From: Methyloceanibacter methanicus
GTDB lineage: Bacteria > Pseudomonadota > Alphaproteobacteria > Rhizobiales > Methyloligellaceae
Reading direction: 5' to 3'
Length of the DNA: 64,000 bases
Assembly (NCBI RefSeq): GCF_001723285.1
Contig: NZ_LPWG01000003.1
Location: 1-64,000 of the forward strand
This document shows positions 27,538-37,562 of this stretch, in pieces. Below the pieces are notes generated by a model, which had not been told where the DNA came from, searched no databases, and saw only the letters and a program-made list of their open reading frames with translations. Every line of letters starts with the position of its first letter. Within the stretch, counting starts at the first letter, position 1. A program made the translations under genes and the position numbers.

Positions 27538-28386
27538 TCAGCTCGTCTCGATCGGCAACCGCTCGTCCGCGCCCCATTCGGCCCAAGAGCCGTCATAGAC
27601 CGAGGTCCGCAAATGGCCGGCTTCGCCCAGGGCCAGCGCCAGCACACAGGCGGTGATTCCCGAACCGCAGGTGGTCACTACGGGCTTGTGCGGATCGATA
27701 CCCGCGGCCGCGAAAAGCTCCTGCAACTCCGGCACCGACTTGAACGTGCCGTCCCCGTTGAGCACTTGCTTGTACGGCACGTTGATTGCGCCGGGCATGT
27801 GACCGGCCCGCAAGCCCAGGCGCGGTTCGGGGGCCGTGCCCGCGAAACGCTCGGGCGAGCGCGCGTCGACCACGTCGGCGGACTTGTCGTTGATCACGCG
27901 TTTCATGTCGTCGACGTCCCGAACGAGATCGAGATTGTGCCGCGCCGTGAAATGCCGGGGCGTCCGCGGGGCCGGCTCGCCCATCGCGAGCGGGCGCCCT
28001 TCCGACTTCCACTTCAGCAAGCCGCCGTTCAGCACACTGACGTCTTGCGCGCCCATGACGCGGAACGTCCACCAGACGCGCGGGGCACTGAACGTGCCCT
28101 GGCGATCGTAAACCACCACACGCTGGCCGTCGCCGATGCCCATCTTGCGCATCCGCGACGAGAACTTCTCGGGCGGCGGCAACATATGCGCGGCCTGAGC
28201 CTTGTCGTCCGCGATGTCGTCGATATCGAAAAACACCGCGCCTGGAATATGCTCGGCGAGATAGTCCTCCCGGGCGTTCTTGGTCTCGGCGGGCAGGTAC
28301 CAGGTCGCATCGATGACAACGAAATCCGGCGCCTCCAGTTCGCGCTCAAGCTCGTCGGTTTCAATCAGCCATGTCTTCGGCGTCAT
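27538..28386 (-). CDS. sseA: 3-mercaptopyruvate sulfurtransferase
   Basis: 282-residue two-rhodanese-domain enzyme that moves sulfur from 3-mercaptopyruvate to thiol acceptors. The active-site loop in the second domain is CGSGITA near residue 240, the mercaptopyruvate-specific variant of the rhodanese CRKGVT loop. The first domain has FVVIDATWYLP and YDRQGTFSAPRVWWTFRVMG; the second has VVDARSPERFAGTAPEPRLGLRAGHMPGA. Lies between cysK and metC on the minus strand, with 24 bp to cysK, making a cysteine metabolism operon. Confidence 0.94.
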   Translation of the reverse strand: MTPKTWLIETDELERELEAPDFVVIDATWYLPAETKNAREDYLAEHIPGAVFFDIDDIADDKAQAAHMLPPPEKFSSRMRKMGIGDGQRVVVYDRQGTFSAPRVWWTFRVMGAQDVSVLNGGLLKWKSEGRPLAMGEPAPRTPRHFTARHNLDLVRDVDDMKRVINDKSADVVDARSPERFAGTAPEPRLGLRAGHMPGAINVPYKQVLNGDGTFKSVPELQELFAAAGIDPHKPVVTTCGSGITACVLALALGEAGHLRTSVYDGSWAEWGADERLPIETS

Positions 28387-28410
28387 AAAGTTCCGGTCTC
28401 CAATTCTCGT

Positions 28411-29445
28411 CTAGACAAATACGGCCGGTGCCGCGGGTTCGGGCTCGGCGAGCCAAGAGGGCACCGGCAGCCCTTTTTCGCGCAGGAAGTCGGGATTGAA
28501 CAGCCTGCTCTGATAGCGGGTGCCGTAATCGCAAAGCACCGTGACGATGGTGTGGCCCGGTCCCAGGTCTTTGGCAAGCCGGACGGCGCCCGCGACATTG
28601 ACGCCGCTCGAACCGCCGAGGCACAGACCCTCCTCGCTCAGAAGATTGAACACGACCTCCAGGGCTTCGGCATCGGGAATCTGGTAGGCCGCATCGACCG
28701 TGGCGCCTTCCAGGTTCGCCGTGATGCGCCCCTGGCCGATCCCTTCGGTGATGGAACTGCCCTCGGACTTGAGCTCGCCGTGCTTGTAGTAGTTGTACAG
28801 CGCCGCACCCATGGGATCGGCGATTCCGATCGTCACGTCCGGGTTGTGCGCCTTGAGGCCCATGGAAACGCCGGCCAGCGTCCCGCCCGTCCCCACGGCG
28901 CAGATGAATCCGTCGACCTTGCCGTCCGTATCGCGCCAAATCTCTTGGGCTGTCGTTTCGATATGGCCCTGCCTGTTGGCCACGTTGTCGAACTGGTTGG
29001 CCCAGATTGCGCCATTGGGTTCGGACTTCGCGAGTTCCTCGGCGAGGCGGCCCGAATATTTGACGTAGTTGTTTTCGTTCCGGTAGGGCACCGCCGGCAC
29101 TTCGATCAGTTGGGCCCCGGCCAGCCGGAGCATGTCCTTCTTCTCGTCGGACTGGGTCTCGGGGATCACGATGACGGTCTTGAGCCCCAGCGCATTGCCG
29201 ACCAGGGTCAACCCGATGCCTGTATTGCCGGCCGTGCCTTCGACCACCGTCCCGCCGGGCTTGAGCAGCCCCTTGTCCATGGCATCGCGGATGATGAAGA
29301 GGGCGGCGCGGTCCTTGACCGATTGCCCCGGATTCATGAACTCGGCCTTGCCGAGAATTGTGCAGCCCGTCTCCTCGGACGCGCGTTTGAGCTTGATGAG
29401 CGGCGTGTTGCCGATCGCCTCGAGAATGCCGTTGCGGTAGGTCAC
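28411..29445 (-). CDS. cysK: cysteine synthase A (O-acetylserine sulfhydrylase)
   Basis: 344-residue PLP enzyme joining O-acetylserine and sulfide to make cysteine. The PLP-lysine motif is PGQSVKDRAAL near residue 45, the substrate loop EGTAGNTGIGL follows, and the phosphate-binding loop is GTGGTLAGVS. Start GTG 29445 begins MTYRNGILEAIGNTPLI, with an AAAGG ribosome-binding site about 8 bases upstream; longer in-frame extensions to 29652 look non-coding. First gene of cysK-sseA-metC. The TAGNTG variant and C-terminal length resemble the alphaproteobacterial CysK group. Confidence 0.93.
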   Translation of the reverse strand: MTYRNGILEAIGNTPLIKLKRASEETGCTILGKAEFMNPGQSVKDRAALFIIRDAMDKGLLKPGGTVVEGTAGNTGIGLTLVGNALGLKTVIVIPETQSDEKKDMLRLAGAQLIEVPAVPYRNENNYVKYSGRLAEELAKSEPNGAIWANQFDNVANRQGHIETTAQEIWRDTDGKVDGFICAVGTGGTLAGVSMGLKAHNPDVTIGIADPMGAALYNYYKHGELKSEGSSITEGIGQGRITANLEGATVDAAYQIPDAEALEVVFNLLSEEGLCLGGSSGVNVAGAVRLAKDLGPGHTIVTVLCDYGTRYQSRLFNPDFLREKGLPVPSWLAEPEPAAPAVFV

Positions 29446-29719
29446 GGGAGAGCCTTTGGGAATTCTTTGTGATCTGCAACCTACTGAGGGCTGATGCCCG
29501 CTGCAAGTCGCGGAAATCCCATGAATCCGCGCCCATTTGGCATCCCATTCCACCCCGCCGGTTCGGCGGGGTATGGAAGGACCGGCGAGGGCCGCAGGGG
29601 CCCGGAACGGCCCCTTGGGAATCGGCACGTTTTGGGGCCTAGCAGCCAGCAAGGCCGGTGTGTATATAAAGCCGCGAATGGGAGTCGCGCGCGATCATCC
29701 GTCGCACGAACCCTCTTAA

Positions 29720-29804
<85 letters not shown>

Positions 29805-29892
29805 ACCAACGCGTTGACGAAACAACTTCGTTGGACAGCAGGACAAGGAAGTAGGCGCGGCCCTGGCGCCGCAGGAATGGTGGATTGACGGT

Positions 29893-31293
29893 ATGAACGT
29901 CACGGAGACGAATGCAGAAGGCCTGCACCGCGAACTGAAGATCGTGGTCGGCGCCGACGAACTCGAGGAGAAGCTCTCCTCGCGCCTCGACGATCTGAAG
30001 GACAAGGCCCGGATCAAGGGCTTCCGTCCCGGCCACGTGCCGAAGGAGCACTTGCGCAAGGTCTATGGCCGCTCGGTCATGGCCGAGGTCGTGCAGCAGG
30101 CCGTTCAGGAGACGAGCCAGAAGGCCATTTCGGAGCGCGAGGAGCGCCCGGCCTTCCAGCCGCAGGTCAAACTTCCCGAGGACGAAGCGGAGATCAATCA
30201 GATCTTCGACGGCACGGGCGACCTGTCCTACACGATGACCTTCGAGGTGCTGCCCAAGGTCGAGGTGATGGACCTCGCCACGCTCGCCCTCGAGCGCCCC
30301 ACCACACCGGTGACCGACAAGGACATCGACGAGGCGGTCGAGCGCATCCTGGCGACCAACCCGAGCTACAAGCCGAAGGACGGGCCGGCGCAGAAGGGCG
30401 ACCGCGTGACCATCGATTTCGTCGGCAAGCTCGATGGCGAGGCCTTCGAGGGCGGCACCGCCACGGACGCACCGATCACGCTCGGCGCCGGCGGCTTCAT
30501 CCCGGGCTTCGAAGAAGGCCTGGAAGGCGTCACCACGGGCGAGGAGAAGGTTGTCGACGCGACCTTCCCGGAAGCCTATGGCGAACCGAAACTGGCCGGC
30601 AAGTCCGTCAAATTCGAAGTGACGGTGAAGGAAGTCGCGGCGGCCGAAACCAAGACTCTCGACGACGAATTCGCCAAGAGTCTTGGCGCGGAATCGGTTT
30701 CGCAGATGCGCGAGACGGTGAAGGGCCGGCTGGAATTCGATCGCAACATGGCCTCCCGCCTCAAGGTGAAACGGGCACTGCTCGACGCCCTCAACGAGGG
30801 GCACACGTTCGAGCTCCCGCCGACGCTTGTCGACAACGAGTTCAAATCGATCTGGGATCAGGTGCTCCACGAGCAGGAGCATTCGAAGAAGACCTTCGAA
30901 GACGAGGGCACCACCGAGGAAGACGCCAAGAAGGAATACCGCGAGATCGCCGAACGGCGGGTCCGGCTCGGCCTGCTGCTTTCGGAGATCGGATCGAGCA
31001 ACGAGATCACCGTCTCGGACGACGAGGTCAACAAGGCGCTCATCGAGCGCATCCGTCAGTTCCCCGGACAAGAGCGGCAAGTCTACGACTTCTACCGCAA
31101 CACGCCCCAGGCGCTGGCCGAGCTTCGGGCCCCGATCTTCGAAGACAAGGTCGTGGACTACATTCTCGAACTCGCCAAGGTGACCGACAAGGACGTGAGC
31201 CTCGAGGAGCTCTACAAGGATCTGGACGACGGCCAAGGCCACGATCATGACCACGATCACGACCATGACCACGATCATGATCACGACCACTAG
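29893..31293 (+). CDS. tig: trigger factor with a C-terminal His/Asp-repeat tail
   Basis: 466-residue ribosome-associated chaperone. The ribosome-binding signature GFRPGHVPKEHLRKVYG lies near residues 43-59, the FKBP-type PPIase domain (KGDRVTIDFVGKLDGEAFEGG, GAGGFIPGFEEGLEG) spans about 150-245, and a helical C-terminal chaperone domain follows. Unusually, the protein ends in nine or so alternating His-Asp pairs (GHDHDHDH...), encoded by 31241-31293, which looks like a metal-binding tail. Start ATG 29893. First gene of the tig-clpP-clpX-lon proteostasis block. Confidence 0.95.
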   Translation: MNVTETNAEGLHRELKIVVGADELEEKLSSRLDDLKDKARIKGFRPGHVPKEHLRKVYGRSVMAEVVQQAVQETSQKAISEREERPAFQPQVKLPEDEAEINQIFDGTGDLSYTMTFEVLPKVEVMDLATLALERPTTPVTDKDIDEAVERILATNPSYKPKDGPAQKGDRVTIDFVGKLDGEAFEGGTATDAPITLGAGGFIPGFEEGLEGVTTGEEKVVDATFPEAYGEPKLAGKSVKFEVTVKEVAAAETKTLDDEFAKSLGAESVSQMRETVKGRLEFDRNMASRLKVKRALLDALNEGHTFELPPTLVDNEFKSIWDQVLHEQEHSKKTFEDEGTTEEDAKKEYREIAERRVRLGLLLSEIGSSNEITVSDDEVNKALIERIRQFPGQERQVYDFYRNTPQALAELRAPIFEDKVVDYILELAKVTDKDVSLEELYKDLDDGQGHDHDHDHDHDHDHDHDH

Positions 31294-31321
31294 CCCTCGG
31301 GCAGACTGACGCGGGCCTTAA

Positions 31322-31350
31322 GGAAGAGGGGCCCGGCCTCTTCCGTTTCG
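31322..31350 (+). terminator. likely terminator after tig
   Basis: Perfect 8-bp stem GGAAGAGG/CCTCTTCC (31322-31329, 31337-31344) with a 7-nt loop, followed by a short T-containing GTTTCG tract. The T-run is weak, so termination may be partial. Confidence 0.5.
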
Positions 31351-31441
31351 GGCCTCGAGCACATATTTTGAGGGCTCTCCCACAAGACGAATCAGGGACC
31401 GGCGCCTTTTTCGTCCAACAGCCCCGACAAACAGGACATCC

Positions 31442-32092
31442 ATGCAAAATCCGGTCGACACATATTTGAGCACGCTCGTTCCCATGGTGGTGGAGCAGAC
31501 CAATCGCGGCGAGCGCGCCTACGACATCTACTCGCGCCTGCTCAAAGAGCGGATCATCTTCGTGACGGGCGTGATCGAGGACCACATGGCCTCGCTCATC
31601 ACGGCCCAGCTTCTCTTCTTGGAGGCCGAGAACCCGAAGAAGGAAATCTCGATGTACATCAACTCGCCGGGCGGCGTGGTGACCTCGGGGATGGCGATCT
31701 ACGACACGATGCAATTCGTCCGGCCACCGGTCTCGACCCTTTGCATCGGCCAGGCCGCGTCCATGGGGTCGCTGCTCCTCTGCGCGGGCGAGAAGGGCAT
31801 GCGTTACGCGCTACCGAACGCGCGGATCATGCTGCATCAGCCCTCCGGCGGCTTCCAGGGCCAGGCCAGCGACATCGAGCGTCACGCCGAGGACATCATC
31901 AAGATGAAGCGCCGGTTGACGGAGATCTACGTCGACCATACGGGCCAGGACTACGAGACCGTGGAGACGACGCTGGATCGCGACTTCTTCTTCTCGGCCG
32001 AGGAGGCGCAGAAGTTCGGGCTCGTGGACGAGGTCGTCAGCAAGCGTCACGGCGACGCACCGAAGGAAGACGAACCGGCGCCGGCGTCCTGA
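31442..32092 (+). CDS. clpP: ATP-dependent Clp protease proteolytic subunit
   Basis: 216-residue serine protease subunit that forms double heptamers with ClpX or ClpA. Catalytic Ser is in [11 protein letters not shown] (near residue 105), catalytic His in [17 protein letters not shown] (near residue 130), and the Asp in the following [11 protein letters not shown] region. The N-terminal propeptide is short and a Pro/Ala/Glu-rich tail follows KRHGDA. Start ATG 31442. clpX is 321 bp downstream. Confidence 0.97.
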   Translation: MQNPVDTYLSTLVPMVVEQTNRGERAYDIYSRLLKERIIFVTGVIEDHMASLITAQLLFLEAENPKKEISMYINSPGGVVTSGMAIYDTMQFVRPPVSTLCIGQAASMGSLLLCAGEKGMRYALPNARIMLHQPSGGFQGQASDIERHAEDIIKMKRRLTEIYVDHTGQDYETVETTLDRDFFFSAEEAQKFGLVDEVVSKRHGDAPKEDEPAPAS

Positions 32093-32413
32093 TCGTTGCC
32101 CGGAACGGGCCCGCGGCCCGGTTAGGGTTAAAGGGCCCGTTTCCGGCCCTGAACCTTGGCGGCGCGGCGCAGTTCGTGGCACCATAGCGATTCACGGCAA
32201 CCGGGTGGCTCGTCCAGCATCGCGACGGCGAGAGGATTTGCAGGATTAATCAATCCTTGATCAGTGCCCCCTCAACATGGTCAGATTGTCAATCTGACGA
32301 CTTGTCAAAGGGAGTCGCTGACACTTTGCAGGGCGGGCAACGGCCATCTCTTAAGAGCGCGCGGACAACCGCGCGTACGCAGCAGCAACCAAGAAAAATT
32401 GGATATTTAAGGA
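32093..32413. other. clpP-clpX intergenic region with hairpin and palindromes
   Basis: No gene. A GC-rich inverted repeat GGAACGGGCCC / GGGCCCG(T)TTCC at 32102-32112 and 32133-32144 could end clpP transcription, although no T-run follows. A perfect 8-bp inverted repeat at 32280-32298 and a smaller GGATT/AATCC at 32243-32256 lie 115-170 bp upstream of clpX, suggesting a separately regulated clpX promoter. Confidence 0.5.
32280..32298. promoter_or_regulatory. operator-like palindrome upstream of clpX
   Basis: Perfect inverted repeat GTCAGATT-gtc-AATCTGAC with 8-bp arms and a 3-bp spacer, 116 bp upstream of the clpX start. The symmetry suits a dimeric regulator; no regulator is identified. Confidence 0.45.
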
Positions 32414-33679
32414 ATGAGCAAGGTGAGCGGAACAGATTCCAAAAATACCCTCTACTGCTCTTTCTGCGGCAAGAGCCAGCACGAGGTCCGCAAGCTGATC
32501 GCGGGGCCAACCGTATTCATCTGTGACGAATGCGTTGAGCTTTGCATGGACATTATTCGCGAGGAGAACAAGAGCTCCCTCGTGAAATCTCGCGACGGCG
32601 TTCCCACGCCCCAGGAAATCTGTCAGGTCCTCGACGATTACGTCATCGGCCAGGATTACGCCAAGCGCGTGCTGTCCGTGGCGGTCCACAACCACTACAA
32701 GCGCCTGAACCACTCGGGAAAGAACTCCGATGTGGAATTGGCCAAGTCGAACATCCTGCTGATCGGACCTACCGGGTGCGGCAAGACGCTTCTGGCGCAG
32801 ACGCTCGCCCGGATTTTGGACGTGCCGTTCACCATGGCGGACGCGACCACGCTGACCGAGGCCGGCTATGTGGGCGAGGATGTGGAAAACATCATTCTGA
32901 AGCTGCTGCAGGCCGCCGATTACAACGTGGAGCGGGCCCAGCGCGGTATCGTCTATATCGACGAGGTCGACAAGATCAGCCGGAAATCCGACAACCCGTC
33001 CATCACCCGGGACGTGTCGGGCGAGGGCGTGCAGCAGGCGCTGTTGAAGATCATGGAAGGCACGGTCGCGTCCGTGCCCCCGCAAGGCGGCCGCAAGCAT
33101 CCGCAGCAGGAGTTCCTCCAGGTCGACACCACGAACATCCTGTTCGTGTGTGGCGGTGCCTTTGCCGGGCTCGAGAAGATCATTTCGGCGCGCGGCCGGT
33201 CCACGTCGATCGGCTTCGGCGCGAAGGTGGAGATGGTCGACGAGCGCCGCACGGGCGACATCCTGCGCGGCATCGAGCCCGAAGACCTGCTGAGATTCGG
33301 CCTGATTCCCGAGTTCATCGGCCGTGTGCCGGTGATTGCCACGCTGGACGATCTCGACGAAAGCGCCCTGATCCGGATCCTGACGGAGCCGAAGAACGCG
33401 CTGGTGCGCCAGTATCAGCGGCTGTTCGAGATGGAAGACGTGCAGCTTTCGTTCGCGGACGAGGCCCTGCTGGCCATTTCCAAGAAGGCCATCGAACGGA
33501 AGACGGGCGCGCGCGGTCTGCGGTCGATCATGGAAGGGATTCTTCTCGACACGATGTTCGAGCTGCCCAGCATGCGCGGGGTTGAAGAGGTCGTCATCAG
33601 CGCCGAAGTGGTCGATGGCAAGGCGCGGCCCTTGCGGATTTACTCCGACCGGCAGGACGAAGTCGGGACCAGCGCCTGA
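32414..33679 (+). CDS. clpX: ATP-dependent Clp protease ATP-binding subunit ClpX
   Basis: 421-residue AAA+ unfoldase partner of ClpP. The N-terminal zinc-binding domain shows [14 protein letters not shown]...ICDECVELC (residues about 15-40), Walker A is GPTGCGKT near residue 120, Walker B is VYIDEVDKI, the RKSDN pore-loop region follows, and the IGF ClpP-docking loop occurs as [11 protein letters not shown]-terminal [21 protein letters not shown] is typical. Start ATG 32414. Confidence 0.97.
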   Translation: MSKVSGTDSKNTLYCSFCGKSQHEVRKLIAGPTVFICDECVELCMDIIREENKSSLVKSRDGVPTPQEICQVLDDYVIGQDYAKRVLSVAVHNHYKRLNHSGKNSDVELAKSNILLIGPTGCGKTLLAQTLARILDVPFTMADATTLTEAGYVGEDVENIILKLLQAADYNVERAQRGIVYIDEVDKISRKSDNPSITRDVSGEGVQQALLKIMEGTVASVPPQGGRKHPQQEFLQVDTTNILFVCGGAFAGLEKIISARGRSTSIGFGAKVEMVDERRTGDILRGIEPEDLLRFGLIPEFIGRVPVIATLDDLDESALIRILTEPKNALVRQYQRLFEMEDVQLSFADEALLAISKKAIERKTGARGLRSIMEGILLDTMFELPSMRGVEEVVISAEVVDGKARPLRIYSDRQDEVGTSA

Positions 33680-33970
33680 CCTTTTCCACATGATTGTCGG
33701 CTTGAAGACCCTCCCGAATCCCACTCTCATTGTGGCGGGCGGCGCGTGAACCTTCCCGTCGGGTCGGGCCCTTGACGGCGGGTCTGCCGACCGCCACTTT
33801 CCGGGGTAGGCGAGCCAAAGTGACGCAGTGTCCCCCTGGCAAAGGCCAGGAGCTTATACTCCGGCAAGCGAATTGGACGGAACTGGGGGTGCCGAGGCCA
33901 GTATTTCGCGAAGCTTTTGACGGCTGGACGACGATCTGGCCCGCACAAAAAGGAAGGCGACGGAAAGAAT

Positions 33971-36398
33971 ATGACTGAAACAATCCCGTCCGTGACCATG
34001 GAAGGTGGCCCGGAACTCTACCCGGTGCTGCCACTTCGCGACATTGTGGTCTTCCCCTATATGATCGTGCCGCTCTTCGTGGGCCGCGAGAAATCCATCG
34101 CCGCGCTCGAAGAGGTCATGCGGACCGATAAGCAGATCCTGCTGGTCGCCCAGAAAAATGCCTCCGACGACGAGCCGACCGCCGAGGGCATTTACGACAT
34201 GGGCACGCTCGCCTCCGTGCTGCAGCTCCTGAAGTTGCCTGACGGCACGGTGAAGGTGCTCGTCGAGGGTACGCGCCGCGCCGTTATCAAGAACTACACC
34301 GACAACGAGAATTACTTCGAGGCGGAGATCGAGCCCGTCGAAGAGCAGGTCGGCGCTGAGAACGAGATCGAGGCCCTGGCGCGCTCGGTCGTGTCTCAGT
34401 TCGAAAGCTATGTGAAGCTCAACAAGAAGATTTCGCCCGAAGTGCTCGGCACGACGAGCCATATCGAGGACTACTCGAAGCTCGCCGACACGATCGCCTC
34501 GCACCTCGCCATCAAGATCGGCGAGAAGCAGCAGATCCTCGAGGTCACGTCTGTCTCCGAGCGGCTGGAGCGCGTGTTCACGTTGATGGAAAGCGAGATT
34601 TCCGTCCTCCAGGTCGAGCGGAAGATCAGGAGCCGCGTGAAGCGTCAGATGGAGAAGACGCAACGCGAGTACTACCTGAACGAACAGATGAAGGCGATCC
34701 AGAAGGAACTCGGCGACAGCGAAGAGGGCCGGGACGATCTGGCCGAGCTCGAACAGAAGATCGAGAAGACCAAGTTGACCCGCGAGGCCCGCGAAAAGGC
34801 CATGGGCGAGCTCAAGAAGCTACGCCAGATGAGCCCCATGTCCGCGGAGGCCACCGTCGTCCGGAACTACCTGGATTGGCTCCTGTCGATCCCGTGGGGG
34901 TCGAAAGGCAAGGTCAAGCGCGACCTGGACGACGCGCAAAAGGTCCTCGACCATGACCATTACGGGCTCGAGAAGGTCAAGGACCGGATCGTCGAGTATC
35001 TGGCCGTCCAGAACCGCACCAACATGTTGAAGGGGCCGATCCTCTGCCTCGTCGGGCCGCCCGGCGTGGGCAAGACCTCGCTCGGCAAGTCGATCGCCAG
35101 GGCCACAGGCCGTGAATTCGTGCGGATGAGCCTCGGCGGCGTGCGGGACGAAGCCGAGATCCGCGGCCACCGCCGGACCTATATCGGCTCCATGCCCGGC
35201 AAGGTCATCCAGTCCATGCGGAAGGCCAAGAAGGTCAATCCGCTCTTCCTCCTCGACGAGATCGACAAGATGGGCGCGGACTTCCGCGGCGATCCCGCCT
35301 CGGCGCTGCTCGAGGTCCTGGACCCGGAGCAGAACAACACGTTCAACGACCACTATCTCGAGGTGGACTACGATCTGTCGAACGTCATGTTCGTCACGAC
35401 CGCCAACACGCTGAACATTCCGCCGGCGCTAATGGACCGGATGGAGATCATCCGCATCGCCGGTTACACCGAGGACGAAAAGGTCGAGATCGCACGGCGG
35501 CACCTGATCCCCGAGCAGGTGAAGAACCACGGGCTCGAGCCGGAGGAATTCGCGCTCGATGACGATGCCCTGCAGGAGCTCATCCGCCGCTACACCCGCG
35601 AGGCGGGCGCCGCAGCCTGGAGCGCGAACTGGCGAAGCTCGCCCGCAAGTCGGTCAAGGAACTGCTGACCACCGACCACACCAAGGTGACCGTCACGCGC
35701 GACAACCTCGCCGACTATCTTGGCGTACCGAAATACCGCTACGGCGAGGCCGAGCTGGAAGACCAGGTGGGCGTCGTCACGGGACTCGCCTGGACCGAGG
35801 TCGGCGGCGAAATCCTCACCATCGAGGCGTCATGATGCCCGGCAAGGGCAAGATGACCGTCACCGGCAATCTGCGCGACGTCATGAAAGAATCGATTCAG
35901 GCCGCGAACGCCTATGTGCGCTCCAGGGCCGTGGATTTCGGCATCGAGCCGCCGCTGTTCGAACGGCGGGATATCCATGTGCACGTTCCGGAGGGCGCGA
36001 CGCCGAAGGATGGGCCGTCTGCGGGCGTCGCCATGGCGACGGCGATCATCTCGCTCATGACCGGGATTCCGGTGCGGCGCGATGTGGCCATGACCGGCGA
36101 AATTACCTTGCGCGGTCGCGTGCTGCCCATTGGCGGCCTCAAGGAGAAGATGCTTGCAGCCTTGCGCGCTGGCATCAAGACCGTGATTATCCCTGAGGAA
36201 AACGTCAAGGATCTCGCGGAGATACCGGATAAGCTTAAGAATATGCTTGAGATTATGCCGGTCTCGCGCGTGGACGAGGTCTTGAAGATCGCCTTCACGC
36301 GGACGCCTCAACCCATCGTGTGGGAAGAGGAAGGCGAGGGCGCTTCACAGGTCGTTCCCAACAAGGACAAGTCCGGCACGGGCCTCACCGCCCACTGA
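33971..36398 (+). CDS. lon: ATP-dependent Lon protease (two frameshifts)
   Basis: AAA+ serine protease; after correction 809 residues, the normal length. N-domain begins [24 protein letters not shown], Walker A is GPPGVGKTS near residue 360, Walker [10 protein letters not shown] follows, and the proteolytic domain has the Ser in [11 protein letters not shown] and the Lys in [15 protein letters not shown] base missing near 35610 diverts the frame after YTREAG (restored: [19 protein letters not shown]), and a missing g near 35830 (restored [11 protein letters not shown]). Both breaks fall in coding regions that stay well conserved in the other frames. Uncorrected sequence would wrongly suggest a 565-residue truncated protein. 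Start ATG 33971. Confidence 0.95.
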
Positions 36399-36504
36399 TC
36401 CGACGCCCCTCTTGGCGGCGCTGCCGTTAAAACGCCCCAATCCTCTGGTCGCGCGTTATGCACCGATTCGGCCAAGAATGTTGATTTTCTGCGCTTTTTG
36501 CGCG

Positions 36505-36518
36505 AGTCATACATGACT
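36505..36518. promoter_or_regulatory. short palindrome upstream of hupB
   Basis: Inverted repeat AGTCAT-ac-ATGACT about 90 bp before the hupB start, in an A/T-rich stretch that should contain the hupB promoter. Confidence 0.3.
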
Positions 36519-36604
36519 TGTTTGTGAATCGAAGCGTACCCCATAGGGGCCCACGGGTTCATAACAAGCGCCCCACCCATGGGGCCGAGCGAAAGGATAA
36601 CATC

Positions 36605-36880
36605 GTGAACAAAGCAGAGCTGGTCGCCCAAGTGGCGAAGGAATCCGAATTGTCGAAGGATGCTGCCGAAAAGGCCGTGGACGCGACGTTCAAGAATATC
36701 GAGAAGGCTTTGAGCGGCGGCGACACGGTGCGCATTGTCGGCTTTGGCAATTTTCAAGTTGCGCAGCGCAAGGCCTCCACGGGCCGCAACCCACGCACGG
36801 GTGCCGAGGTGCAAATTCCGGCCTCGCGCGTTCCGAAGTTCCGTGCCGGCAAGGCCTTGAAGGAGGCGGTCAACGCCTAG
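36605..36880 (+). CDS. hupB: DNA-binding protein HU-beta
   Basis: 91-residue histone-like nucleoid protein. VNKAELVAQVAKESELSKDAAEKAVDATF forms the helical dimerisation half, and GFGNFQVAQRKASTGRNPRTGAEVQIPASRVPKFRAGKALKEAV the DNA-binding arm, with the conserved RNPxTG loop. Start GTG 36605 is preceded by an AAAGGA ribosome-binding site. The lon-hupB order is conserved in Proteobacteria. Confidence 0.97.
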   Translation: MNKAELVAQVAKESELSKDAAEKAVDATFKNIEKALSGGDTVRIVGFGNFQVAQRKASTGRNPRTGAEVQIPASRVPKFRAGKALKEAVNA

Positions 36881-36913
36881 GGCGTTGCCAATACAGACCT
36901 TCGGTGAGATCTT

Positions 36914-36947
36914 GGCGAGGCCTCGCGCGAGCGGGGCTTCGCCTTTT
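36914..36947 (+). terminator. intrinsic terminator after hupB
   Basis: A long stem of about 12 pairs (two of them G-T) from GGCGAGGCCTCG to the closing GGGGCTTCGCC, followed by TTTT, ending 65 bp after the hupB stop. Confidence 0.7.
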
Positions 36948-37052
36948 CAATTGAGCGTGGAGGTCCGGTCCGACGGCACCCTTGGCAGGGCCCACGTCTT
37001 GCTCTAACGCTTCGGACTTGACGTTTCCCGGACATGATGTGTCCGGCCCGGC

Positions 37053-37128
37053 GGGCGGTTAGCTCAGTTGGTAGAGCGCCACGTTTACACCGTGGATGTC
37101 GGCAGTTCGAGCCTGTCACCGCCCACCA
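37053..37128 (+). tRNA. tRNA-Val (anticodon TAC)
   Basis: Complete 76-nt cloverleaf with encoded CCA: acceptor GGGCGGT/ACCGCCC, anticodon arm CCACG-TTTACAC-CGTGG with anticodon TAC, T arm GGCAG-TTCGAGC-CTGTC. A perfect 7-bp inverted repeat CCGGACA/TGTCCGG lies just upstream at 37029-37047. Confidence 0.97.
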
Positions 37129-37437
37129 TTGTCCTCAACGAAGACCACCTCGCCGTGCGATGGCCGGCTCGAGACGGTATCGCGCAGAGAGCGCCGGCGC
37201 GTGGACGTGCCGCCGCCGCAATAGCGTCCCGCACTCGCGTGGGCGCAAGACGGCCGTCGGCCGTCAAAGGGCAGGCGGCTGAAAAGCCGCCGTTTCTCAG
37301 CGCTTCAATGGGACGAGAACCCCCAAGCGGCATCTCGCCGCAATTCGTCATACGGTCTTTACCCACGGCGCCTTGACACCCAAAATCCAAGGCCGTACAT
37401 GCTGGGGATCGCCTCCGGCCGTGGTTACGGCCCGGTA
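37129..37437. other. 309-bp region between tRNA-Val and tRNA-Asp
   Basis: I see no supported gene here. The only clear signal is the tRNA-Asp promoter at 37373-37401. Short open frames in it are Arg/Ala-rich and look non-coding. Confidence 0.5.
37373..37401 (+). promoter_or_regulatory. predicted promoter of tRNA-Asp (and possibly the nuo operon)
   Basis: A consensus -35 TTGACA at 37373-37378 and a -10 TACATG at 37396-37401 with exactly 17 bp spacing, 36 bp upstream of the tRNA-Asp 5' end. nuoA starts only 50 bp after the tRNA with no terminator between, so this promoter may also feed nuo. Confidence 0.6.
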
Positions 37438-37513
<76 letters not shown>

Positions 37514-37562
37514 CTTTGGCCCGTCGACGCGCAGAAGACGTTGAAGGAAGGCTTCCAGAGCC

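Noticed and set aside
31241..31293. The His/Asp repeat as a CRISPR-like or intergenic satellite
   Set aside because: It is in frame, within tig, and ends exactly at the stop codon; it encodes a protein tail.
33971..36398. lon as a pseudogene or as a programmed frameshift
   Set aside because: Both breaks are single missing bases with normal conserved sequence on either side, there is no slippery heptamer with a downstream structure, and the same type of error occurs in many unrelated genes here.
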